Origin: Sphingomicrobium clamense
Lineage (GTDB): Bacteria > Pseudomonadota > Alphaproteobacteria > Sphingomonadales > Sphingomonadaceae
Length of the DNA: 64,000 nucleotides
Direction of reading: 5' to 3'
NCBI RefSeq assembly: GCF_019264355.1
Contig: NZ_JAHVAH010000001.1
Span: 914,001-978,000 of the forward strand
The notes beneath the pieces were generated by a model. The model ran no database searches. It was not told the DNA's origin and saw only the letters and a program-made list of their open reading frames with translations. The position numbers and the translations under genes were made by a program. Shown here in pieces: positions 57,368-64,000 of the stretch. The stretch's first letter is position 1, and every line of letters begins with the position of its first letter.

Positions 57368-59584
57368 CTATGCGCCGGTCTTTTCGTCGATCGCGGAGCG
57401 GACGTGGCGGGCGAGCTTCTGCAGCGTGAAGGGCTTGGGCAGCAGGTTGACGCCGTGGTCGAGACGCTCGTTATGGACGATGGCGTTGGGGGTGAATCCG
57501 GTGGTGAATAGAACGGGCAGGTCGGGGCATTCCTCGGACACGGCGTCAGCTAGCTGGCGGCCGTCGAGGCCGGCCATGACGACGTCGGTGAAAAGCAGGT
57601 CGCAGCGTTCCATTTCGCCCAATTTCTCAAGCGCTTGCATGCCACTGCTTGCCTCGACGACCTGATAGCCCAGCGTGACGAGCGCGTTCACGCTCATCTC
57701 CCGCACGGCGCGCTCGTCCTCGACCACGAGGACGGTTTCGCCCTCCTTCGCGCGCGGGATATCGTCGGGATCCTCGGAAACGGGCAGCCGCTTTTGCTTC
57801 GCCTCGTCGAGCGCGCGGGGGAGATAGAGGCGGATGGTCGTTCCTTCGCCCATTTCCGAATAGATGGCGAAATGGCCGCCCGACTGCTTGACGAAGCCGA
57901 ACACCTGGCTGAGCCCGAGCCCGGTGCCCTTGCCCGCGCCCTTGGTCGTGTAGAAGGGTTCGACTGCCTTGGCCTGTACCTCGTCGGGCATGCCGGTGCC
58001 GGTATCGGTCACCGCGATACAAACGAACTGCCCCGTCGGTGCGTCGGCGTGATCGAGGCGATACTGGTCGTCGAGATGCGCGTTGGCGGTCTCGATGGTC
58101 AGCTTGCCGCCGTCGGGCATCGCGTCGCGCGCATTGACCGCGAGATTCACGATGGCGTTTTCGAGCTGCGAGGGGTCGGCGGTCACCGGCCACAGCCCAC
58201 CCGCCAGCACGGTTTCCAGCCGCACATTGGCGCCCAGCGTGCGCCGCAGCAGCTCGGACATTTCGCGGACCAGCTTGTTGGGGTCGATGCTCTCGGGCAG
58301 CAGCGTCTGGCGGCGCGAGAAAGCGAGCAGTCGCTGGGTCAGCTCGGCGGCTTTCTCCGCCCCCATCATCGCACGCGACAGCGCCTTGTTGCGCTTCGTG
58401 TCGCTATTCGTGTGCTGCGCCATGTCGAGATTGCCGGTGATGATGGCGAGCATGTTGTTGAAATCGTGCGCGATGCCGCCCGACAATTGCCCGACCGCCT
58501 CCATTTTCTGGACCTGGCGCAGCTGGCTTTCGGCTTCGGTGCGCGCATCCGCCTCGGCCACCAGCCGTTCATTGGCTTCGCGCAGCGCGGCGGTGCGGTC
58601 CTCGACCTGCCGCTCCACCCGCGCGCGCTGGCGCTGCTGCTGGAAGACGAGCGAAGCGATCAGTGCCGTGATGACCAGTCCGAGTACGAAATAGCGGATC
58701 AGCGCATTGGTCGGGCTGGGCGTATAGAAGGCGGGTTTGGGACTGGCGCGCACTGTGATCGGGATGCCGCCAATCTCGACCCGGCGATCAACATGGAAAG
58801 GCAGGACCTCCGCCTCCGGATCGCCATAGAGCAACGTCTCCTCGGACGGCTCTCCGTCATACATGGAAATCTCGACATCTTCGTAGAGCGGCTCGTTGGC
58901 GATGGTCGAGAAAAGGTCGCCGGCGCGCAGCGGGCTATAGACCCAGCCGACGAAAATCTCTTCGCCGCCGACCAGCTGGGTCGCGGGCAAATAGAGCAGG
59001 AACCCCGCCTGCTTGTCCTCGTCGATCTCCTGGACCAGCTCGATCTTGTGGCTGAGCGCCGGTTCGCCCGTGGCGCGGGCGCGCTCCATCGCCTTGCGGC
59101 GATTGCTTTCCGACAGCATGTCGAAGGAGAGCGCGGCGCGATTGCGCTCATTCTCTGGCTCGAGGAAGGTGATGACCGAATAGTCGGCGCGTTCGCCCTC
59201 GGGCCACAGCGGCTTGAACGCCTCGCCGCGATAGGCGGAGGCGAGCCGGTTGGCCTCGCCCGGCGTCGCGGCATAGGCGGCAAAGCCCATGCCGAGGATG
59301 CCGGGATTATATTTTTCCAGCTGCTGGCGCTCGACGAATAGTCGCCAGTCGGCCTGCGTCACGCGGTCGGAAGCGCGGAACAGGGCGACCCCGCCGCGCA
59401 GCACGCCCGATTGCAGCGCAAACTTGTTCTCGACGGAGAGCGTGGCGCGGTCGGCAAGCCGTTCAAGCTGGCGCTGGAACCGCTCGACCTGGTCGGTGTG
59501 GAGCGACAGCGCGACGAGCCCCGACAGGACGATCCCCGCGACGAGGATCAGCAGTGTCGGCCAGTAATGTCGCAAGTGATGCAT
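57368..59584 (-). CDS. CHASE-domain hybrid sensor histidine kinase
   Basis: This 738-residue membrane kinase has helix 1 (about 10-28), a periplasmic CHASE domain (about 70-270; GILGMGFAAYAAT, NRAALSFDMLSESNRRKAM, GFLLYLPAT), helix 2 (about 305-325), a coiled linker, HisKA with His in GGIAHDFNNMLAIITGNLD (about residue 372), an HATPase domain (NLAVNARDAMPDGG; DTGTGMPDE; GKGTGLGLSQVFGFVKQSGG) and a C-terminal receiver with Asp in LLFTDVVMAGLDG (about 666). Signal is unknown. ATG at 59584. No partner regulator gene is adjacent. Confidence 0.94.
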   Translation of the reverse strand: MHHLRHYWPTLLILVAGIVLSGLVALSLHTDQVERFQRQLERLADRATLSVENKFALQSGVLRGGVALFRASDRVTQADWRLFVERQQLEKYNPGILGMGFAAYAATPGEANRLASAYRGEAFKPLWPEGERADYSVITFLEPENERNRAALSFDMLSESNRRKAMERARATGEPALSHKIELVQEIDEDKQAGFLLYLPATQLVGGEEIFVGWVYSPLRAGDLFSTIANEPLYEDVEISMYDGEPSEETLLYGDPEAEVLPFHVDRRVEIGGIPITVRASPKPAFYTPSPTNALIRYFVLGLVITALIASLVFQQQRQRARVERQVEDRTAALREANERLVAEADARTEAESQLRQVQKMEAVGQLSGGIAHDFNNMLAIITGNLDMAQHTNSDTKRNKALSRAMMGAEKAAELTQRLLAFSRRQTLLPESIDPNKLVREMSELLRRTLGANVRLETVLAGGLWPVTADPSQLENAIVNLAVNARDAMPDGGKLTIETANAHLDDQYRLDHADAPTGQFVCIAVTDTGTGMPDEVQAKAVEPFYTTKGAGKGTGLGLSQVFGFVKQSGGHFAIYSEMGEGTTIRLYLPRALDEAKQKRLPVSEDPDDIPRAKEGETVLVVEDERAVREMSVNALVTLGYQVVEASSGMQALEKLGEMERCDLLFTDVVMAGLDGRQLADAVSEECPDLPVLFTTGFTPNAIVHNERLDHGVNLLPKPFTLQKLARHVRSAIDEKTGA

Positions 59585-59691
59585 CAAATTTTCGTCGCCC
59601 GCTTTTGCCCACCAACCGCGCGAACGGGCGCGGGTTCCGTGTCATATGCTCCACTTGCGCGACACGTGGCCTTTTGCTTGGTGAATGGACC

Positions 59692-60303
59692 ATGAGCAAA
59701 CGGCCTTTTCGCCCCGGCGCACGCCGCCTAGCGATCGTCACCGCATTGTGCGGGTGGGCGGTGCTCGCGCTGCAACTCAGCCTGCTGGTCGACGAGATGG
59801 GGATGGGCGAGGGGCTGTGGCGCTATCTCTCCTTCTTCACCCTGCTCACCAATATCGGCGTGGCGGTGGTGGCGAGCGCGATGGCGATGGGCAAAGGAGG
59901 CTGGCTAGCGGGGCCGAGGGCGCGGCTGGTGATGGCAGTCGCGATCGCCTTCGTCGGGATCGTCTACTGGATCGCGCTCGCCCCGCTCTACGACCCGCAA
60001 GGCTGGGCGCTGGTCGCCGATATCGGGCTGCACACGACCCAGCCGCTCTTGTTCGTGGCGACCTGGTATGCGGCGCGCGAGGGCAGCCTCACCACGCGCG
60101 ACGCGGCGGCGGCGATGGGCTGGCCGATCGCCTATGCCGCCTACGGCCTGGCGCGCGGCGCGGTCGATGGCTGGTATCCCTACTGGTTCCTCGATCCCTC
60201 ACAGCAGGGATGGGGCGGCACCGCGGCCAGCATCGCCTTGCTCTCAGTGGCTTTTTTTGTGCTCGCCTCGGTCTTCGTGTGGCTCGACCGCCGCGCGGCC
60301 TGA
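59692..60303 (+). CDS. Pr6Pr family membrane protein
   Basis: This 203-residue protein has six predicted helices and the Pr6Pr/FAR-17-like pattern: LWRYLSFFTLLTNIGVAVV, GIVYWIALAPLYDPQG, LHTTQPLLFVATWYA, PIAYAAYGLARGAVDGWYPYWFLDP (segments). Function is unknown. ATG at 59692. Divergent from the hybrid kinase; a second membrane-protein gene follows at 60388. Confidence 0.85.
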   Translation: MSKRPFRPGARRLAIVTALCGWAVLALQLSLLVDEMGMGEGLWRYLSFFTLLTNIGVAVVASAMAMGKGGWLAGPRARLVMAVAIAFVGIVYWIALAPLYDPQGWALVADIGLHTTQPLLFVATWYAAREGSLTTRDAAAAMGWPIAYAAYGLARGAVDGWYPYWFLDPSQQGWGGTAASIALLSVAFFVLASVFVWLDRRAA

Positions 60304-60387
60304 CGAAGTTTTCGGCAATTCAGCTGCCGCAATCCGCAAACGACTTTTCGCTTTCGGCGCCTTCCACATTCTGGTTAGTCTTCAGCC

Positions 60388-60948
60388 ATGGAAGGGGCCA
60401 TCATTTTCGCATCGCTGATCGTAGGCGTCGCCGTTACCGATCAACTGTCCAGCCTGCACCGCCTGCTTCGCGCGCGGGAGAAGGTTGTGTGGGACGCGCT
60501 CCCGCTTCTCTATGCCGGGTTCGTCATCATCAGCTTCATCATGATCTGGTGGGGCATTGCTGGGCGTTCCGAGGGGGCGATCACGATCGGCGAGTTCTTG
60601 CTGATCTTCGTCCCGCTGGTGCTGATGTTTCTGCTCGCCCACGCGACGCTCCCCGACAAGGGCGATGCCGACGAATATAATCTCAAGGCCTTCTGGAAGC
60701 GCCAGTCGCGCTACCTGCTCGGCATGTTCATCCTCGTCGTGGCTTTGGACTTCGGCTTCGCCATGGCCACTACGCTCGAGCGACCAGCCGACATTCTCAC
60801 CTACATTTCCAACCGCTGGGTCGACATGGCGCTGCTGGGCTTCATGGTCGTCGTGTGGTGGGCGAACAGGCGCTGGCTCGATTGGGTGTTGGTGCTGATG
60901 CTGTGCATCGTTCCGCTGGCATGGATGGGTAGGTCGATCGGCGGCTAG
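60388..60948 (+). CDS. Hypothetical membrane protein
   Basis: A 186-residue protein with about six membrane helices (for example GAIIFASLIVGVAVTDQLSS, PLLYAGFVIISFIMIWWGIA, EFLLIFVPLVLMFLLAHATL, LLGMFILVVALDFGFAMA) separated by short charged loops. No motif or family is recognised. ATG at 60388; no strong ribosome-binding site. It could be cotranscribed with the Pr6Pr gene 84 bp upstream. Confidence 0.75.
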   Translation: MEGAIIFASLIVGVAVTDQLSSLHRLLRAREKVVWDALPLLYAGFVIISFIMIWWGIAGRSEGAITIGEFLLIFVPLVLMFLLAHATLPDKGDADEYNLKAFWKRQSRYLLGMFILVVALDFGFAMATTLERPADILTYISNRWVDMALLGFMVVVWWANRRWLDWVLVLMLCIVPLAWMGRSIGG

Positions 60949-60958
60949 CGCCCGAGCG

Positions 60959-60980
60959 TCTCAGAAACTTCTCAGAATCT
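60959..60980. promoter_or_regulatory. 11-bp tandem direct repeat, candidate response-regulator site
   Basis: TCTCAGAAACT followed directly by TCTCAGAATCT: two 11-bp units, one mismatch, one helical turn apart. It lies 74 bp upstream of the ATG at 61054. Period and position fit a PhoB/OmpR-type binding site. Only the repeat is seen. Confidence 0.5.
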
Positions 60981-61053
60981 TCCCAACGCCCCCTGAGGAT
61001 CGCGTGGGCGCGCGCGTGACAGAAGGAAGCTGCCAAAAAGGGAGGCTCGGGAC

Positions 61054-61263
61054 ATGAAGATCATCGCAGGCGCATTCATCCTTCTCGCCACCGCGCTGGG
61101 ACTGCCCAGCGTCGTTGGAAAGCTGGACCCAAGCGCGCCCGGCGACTTCATCAACGTGCCCGACGAAACGGCGAAGGATTTCTGTCGGCTGACGTACGAG
61201 CAGATCGCGGATGACGTCTATCGGTGCGAGCCGGTGGAGGGGCAGGTGGAGGCGGTGGAGTAG
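61054..61263 (+). CDS. Small secreted protein, 69 aa
   Basis: This 69-residue protein has a signal peptide (KIIAGAFILLATALGLPSVVG) and a short mature part with two Cys (KDFCRLTYEQIADDVYRCEP) that may form a disulfide. No family is recognised. ATG at 61054 follows GGGAGG with 8-nt spacing. A tandem 11-bp repeat lies upstream. It ends 8 bp before the convergent uvrD-type stop. Confidence 0.75.
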   Translation: MKIIAGAFILLATALGLPSVVGKLDPSAPGDFINVPDETAKDFCRLTYEQIADDVYRCEPVEGQVEAVE

Positions 61264-61271
61264 GGCATCGG

Positions 61272-63590
61272 CTACCCCTCCAAATTTACGAAACTATCCA
61301 GCACCCGCTTCCTGCCGGCCTTCTCGAATTCGATTTCGAGCTTGTTGCCTTCGATCGCCTCGATCGTTCCGTAGCCGAACTTGCCGTGAAACACGCGCTG
61401 GCCGACTTCGAGGTCGCTGCGGCCCTTGTTGCCCAGGCTCACCGCGCTGCCGCGGCTTTCGACGATGCGTTGTTCGCTGCTGTCGTAGCGTGACTGCGCG
61501 CGCTGCCAGCCGGGGCCGCGCGTCTGGGTGCGGGCGGGCTTGGTGCGGGCGACGTGGGCGAAGGGGTCGTCGTGGGGGCTGAACTGCGCCTTCCACAAGC
61601 TCGCGCCGCCCGACATGGTCGCCTCGCTCTCGATATGCTCTTCCGGCAATTCGTCGACGAAACGGCTGGGGATCGAGCTGGTCCACTGGCCATAGATGCG
61701 GCGGTTGGCGGCGTGGAGGATCGTGGCGAGCTTGCGCGCGCGGGTGATCGCGACATAGGCGAGGCGGCGCTCTTCCTCGAGACTCGCGACCCCGCCCTCG
61801 TCGAGCGCACGCTGTGACGGGAAGATGCCTTCCTCCCACCCGGCGAGGAACACGTTGGGAAATTCGAGCCCCTTGGCGGCGTGGATGGTCATGATGGTGA
61901 CCTTCTCGCCGCGATCGCGCGCGTCGGTGTCCATAACCAGGCTGACATGTTCGAGGAATGCATCGAGCGTCTCATACTCCTCCATCGCGCGCGCGAGCTC
62001 GGCGAGGTTTTCGAGGCGGCCGGCGGCTTCGGGCGACTTGTCCGCCTGGAGCGCAGCGGTATAGCCGCTCTCGTCCATGATCGTTTTCATCAGCTCGGCC
62101 GCGGGCATGGAGCCTGCCATCGAACGCCAGCGGGCAATGTCGGCGACGAAGCGGCCGAGCGAGTTGCGCGCGGCGGGGCGCAGCTCGTCCGTGTCGAGGA
62201 TCTGCGCGGCGGCCATCAGCAGCGGGCTGCTCTGCGCGCGGGCGAACTGGTGGACCGTCGCCACCGCCTTGTCGCCCAGTCCGCGCTTGGGGGTGTTGAC
62301 GATGCGGTCGAAGGCGAGGTCGTCCTGCGGCTGGTGGACGAGGCGCAGATAAGCGATGGCGTCGCGGATCTCGGCGCGTTCGTAGAAGCGGAAGCCGCCG
62401 ATAATCTGATAGTCCATGCCGATCGCGATGAAGCGCTCTTCGAACTCGCGTGTCTGGTGCTGCGCGCGCACGAGGATGGCGCAATCGTCGAGCGAAGCAC
62501 CCTTGGAGACGAGATTCTCGATCTCCTCGCCCACGCGCCGCGCTTCCTCGGGTCCATCCCACACCGCGATGACGCGGACCTTTTCGCCGTCGCCCGCCTC
62601 GGTCCACAATTCCTTGCCGAGCCGGCCGGAGTTGTGCGCGATAACCCCGCCCGCGGCGGAGAGGATATGGCCGGTGGAGCGGTAATTCTGTTCAAGCCGG
62701 ATGATCTTGGCGCCGGGAAAATCCTTTTCGAAGCGCAGGATGTTGGCGACCTCCGCCCCGCGCCAGGAGTAGATGGACTGGTCGTCGTCGCCCACGACGC
62801 AGATATTGTTGCGCGGGGTCGCGAGCAGCCGCAGCCAATCATATTGCGCCGCATTGGTGTCTTGATATTCGTCGACGAGGATGTAGCGGAAGCGGTCTCG
62901 ATACTGCTCGACTACGTCCTCGTGACCCTTGAAGATGGTGAGCATGTGCAGCAGCAGGTCGCCGAAATCGGCGGCGTTCACCTGTTTGAGCCGCTCCTGA
63001 TATTGCGCGTAGAGCTCGGCGCCCTTGCCGTTGGCGAAGGCCTCGCTCTCCGCCGCGTCGATATGCTTCGGCGTCCAGCCCCTATTCTTCCACTTGTCGA
63101 TCAGCCCGGCGAGCTGGCGCGCGGGCCAACGCTTGATGTCGAGCCGGTTGGCCTCGATCAGTTGCTTCAAGAGCCGGAGTTGGTCGTCCGTGTCGATGAT
63201 CGTGAAGTTGCTTTGCAAGCCCACGAGTTCGGCATGGCTGCGCAGCATGCGCGCACAGACACTGTGGAAAGTGCCGAGATAGGGCATGCCCTCGACCGCG
63301 CCGCCGGTGATCTGGCTGACCCGCTCCTTCATCTCGCGCGCGGCCTTGTTGGTGAAGGTCACCGCCAGGATCTGGCTCGGCCAGGCGAGCCGCTGCGCGA
63401 TGAGGTGGGCGAGGCGGGCGGTCAGCGCCGCCGTCTTCCCTGTCCCCGCACCCGCGAGCAGCAGCACCGGGCCCTCGGTCGTCAGCACGGCTTCGCGCTG
63501 CGGCGGGTTGAGGCCGGCGATGTAGGCGGGCTCTTGGGTGGGGGGAGGAGCGGATTCGGTCACTGGTGACAGGTAGGGCGGGGAGAACAT
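61272..63590 (-). CDS. uvrD: UvrD/PcrA-type superfamily 1 DNA helicase
   Basis: This 772-residue SF1A helicase unwinds DNA 3'-5' in repair and replication. Motifs are Q-region LNPPQREAVL, Walker A AGAGTGKTAALTARL, Ia LAVTFTNKAAREMKERV, II VDEYQDTNAAQYDWLRLL, III VVGDDDQSIYSWRGA, IV RLEQNYRST, V TIHAAKGLEFPNVFLAGWEE and VI VAITRARK. The C terminus ends in a Tudor-like VGQRVFHGKFGYGTIEAIEG segment. ATG at 63590 or GTG 63563 starts the protein-like region; the open frame to 63977 is not coding-like. Confidence 0.94.
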   Translation of the reverse strand: MFSPPYLSPVTESAPPPTQEPAYIAGLNPPQREAVLTTEGPVLLLAGAGTGKTAALTARLAHLIAQRLAWPSQILAVTFTNKAAREMKERVSQITGGAVEGMPYLGTFHSVCARMLRSHAELVGLQSNFTIIDTDDQLRLLKQLIEANRLDIKRWPARQLAGLIDKWKNRGWTPKHIDAAESEAFANGKGAELYAQYQERLKQVNAADFGDLLLHMLTIFKGHEDVVEQYRDRFRYILVDEYQDTNAAQYDWLRLLATPRNNICVVGDDDQSIYSWRGAEVANILRFEKDFPGAKIIRLEQNYRSTGHILSAAGGVIAHNSGRLGKELWTEAGDGEKVRVIAVWDGPEEARRVGEEIENLVSKGASLDDCAILVRAQHQTREFEERFIAIGMDYQIIGGFRFYERAEIRDAIAYLRLVHQPQDDLAFDRIVNTPKRGLGDKAVATVHQFARAQSSPLLMAAAQILDTDELRPAARNSLGRFVADIARWRSMAGSMPAAELMKTIMDESGYTAALQADKSPEAAGRLENLAELARAMEEYETLDAFLEHVSLVMDTDARDRGEKVTIMTIHAAKGLEFPNVFLAGWEEGIFPSQRALDEGGVASLEEERRLAYVAITRARKLATILHAANRRIYGQWTSSIPSRFVDELPEEHIESEATMSGGASLWKAQFSPHDDPFAHVARTKPARTQTRGPGWQRAQSRYDSSEQRIVESRGSAVSLGNKGRSDLEVGQRVFHGKFGYGTIEAIEGNKLEIEFEKAGRKRVLDSFVNLEG

Positions 63591-64000
63591 TCGGGCAACC
63601 CCGTCCTTTGGCCGGCGACTCGGGGGCGACTCGCGGTGCGATTCGAGTCGGAATGGCGTCGAATCCTGTTGCGAATCGGCTTGGCGCGGGGTAGGGGCGC
63701 GGCTGAAATGGGGTGCTGCCCCCAGATTTCCCCGACTTGTGCACGATATCCCCGTTATCCACAGGCTGAATCGCCTTTTTGGCCATTGTGACTCGCTCCG
63801 GGTCGATGCATAAATAATGACGTGATCGGGACGAACCGCCCGGCCCCTTCGGGGGAAGGAAACGGAAGTTCCGATCTCCGCCGGCAGGCGATGGGATTGC
63901 CCATCCAACTGCTTGCGATCACCCGGGAAGTGGGCTCTTCGGAGCTGGTTCCAGATGGGGAGCGTAAGTGGGGGCAATACCGGACCAGCCGGTCAGAGGC
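63591..64000. other. 410-bp gene-free right end with GANTC cluster and DnaA box
   Basis: No gene is seen before the right edge. The stretch contains a dense set of GANTC sites (63617-63794), a perfect DnaA box TTATCCACA (63755-63763), an AT-rich segment GATGCATAAATAATGACG (about 63805-63822), and several GC-rich hairpin-capable stretches (GGCCCCTTCGGGGG near 63843-63856). It should also contain the uvrD promoter. Confidence 0.5.
63617..63794. promoter_or_regulatory. Cluster of eight GANTC (CcrM) sites around a DnaA box
   Basis: GANTC occurs at 63617, 63628, 63640, 63645, 63661, 63673, 63768 and 63790; six fall within 61 bp. GANTC is the CcrM methylation target in alphaproteobacteria. A DnaA box TTATCCACA lies at 63755. 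For independent bases at 65% G+C about 0.6 sites would be expected in 178 bp. Confidence 0.55.

Noticed and set aside
57635-59341. 568-codon open frame antisense to the hybrid kinase
   Set aside because: The kinase domains are complete on the minus strand; the plus frame has no ribosome-binding site or known motif.
61881-63569. 562-codon open frame antisense to uvrD
   Set aside because: All helicase motifs lie on the minus strand; this is a shadow.
63591-63977. N-terminal extension of the uvrD frame
   Set aside because: No helicase similarity and unusual composition; the region carries regulatory-type sites instead.
1-64000. Mobile elements, prophage or integrase genes
   Set aside because: No transposase, integrase, phage structural gene or terminal inverted repeats of insertion-sequence type were recognised.

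Overview
The window is high-GC DNA from an alphaproteobacterium, most likely a sphingomonad (Sphingomonadales). This rests on protein family content and gene order only. Indicators are the NDUFA12 - DUF2155 - aat neighbourhood, a DUF1476 (F1-ATPase zeta-type) gene beside bolA and a CGFS glutaredoxin, a TIGR02300 acidic protein, cmk-rpsA-ihfB order, a fatty-acyl-AMP ligase beside recX, and a sphingomonad-style BlaI/M56 pair. The region looks like core chromosome: I recognise no transposase, integrase, phage gene or CRISPR array.

Layout. 1-9.4 kb: partial fatty-acyl-AMP ligase (-), recX, double cold-shock-domain protein, DUF192 lipoprotein, NDUFA12, DUF2155 (+); then a minus-strand aroQ-accB-accC-arsC-like-aat block; thiS-thiG (+); CsbD and an L-isoaspartate methyltransferase. 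9.3-18 kb: ThDP enzyme and aldehyde dehydrogenase (-), SCP2 protein, then a tightly overlapping operon of scoA - NTF2-like lipoprotein - scoB - quinone oxidoreductase, followed by zeta-type subunit, bolA and grxD. 18-29 kb: BlaI/M56 regulator pair, YceI, MBL-DUF4230-nadA-prolyl oligopeptidase run, DEAD-box helicase, L,D-transpeptidase. 29-38 kb: orphan family-5 solute-binding lipoprotein with DUF4112, PBP1A, two tandem Flp pilins, tRNA-Ala(GGC), TIGR02300, cmk, rpsA, ihfB, tRNA-Leu(TAA). 38-49 kb: GGDEF-EAL protein, MFS, pgsA, divergent oxyR/peroxiredoxin, cysE, DUF2794, SRAP, rsmD-rluB, single-domain response regulator, Rieske oxygenase. 49-64 kb: AmpG-like permease, lapA-pyrF-accD-folC (-), serine hydrolase, second L,D-transpeptidase, CHASE hybrid kinase, small membrane proteins, UvrD-type helicase.

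How they work together. Fatty-acid synthesis (accB, accC, accD), cofactor synthesis (thiS/G, nadA, folC), peroxide defence (oxyR/AhpC-type peroxiredoxin) and envelope maintenance (PBP1A, two L,D-transpeptidases, AmpG-like permease, serine hydrolase, BlaI/M56) are the main themes.

The most notable non-gene signals are: (1) a CtrA-like TTAA-N7-TCAAC box with a conserved -10-like element upstream of each of the two duplicated Flp pilins; (2) eight GANTC sites in 178 bp around a perfect DnaA box upstream of uvrD; (3) two genes whose canonical start codon is missing (a DUF192 gene at an ATA and a response regulator at a CTG); (4) a duplicated tRNA-Ala 3' end plus terminator; (5) paired inverted repeats between oxyR and the peroxiredoxin gene and ahead of blaI. 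I see no clear novel multi-gene defence or biosynthetic system.
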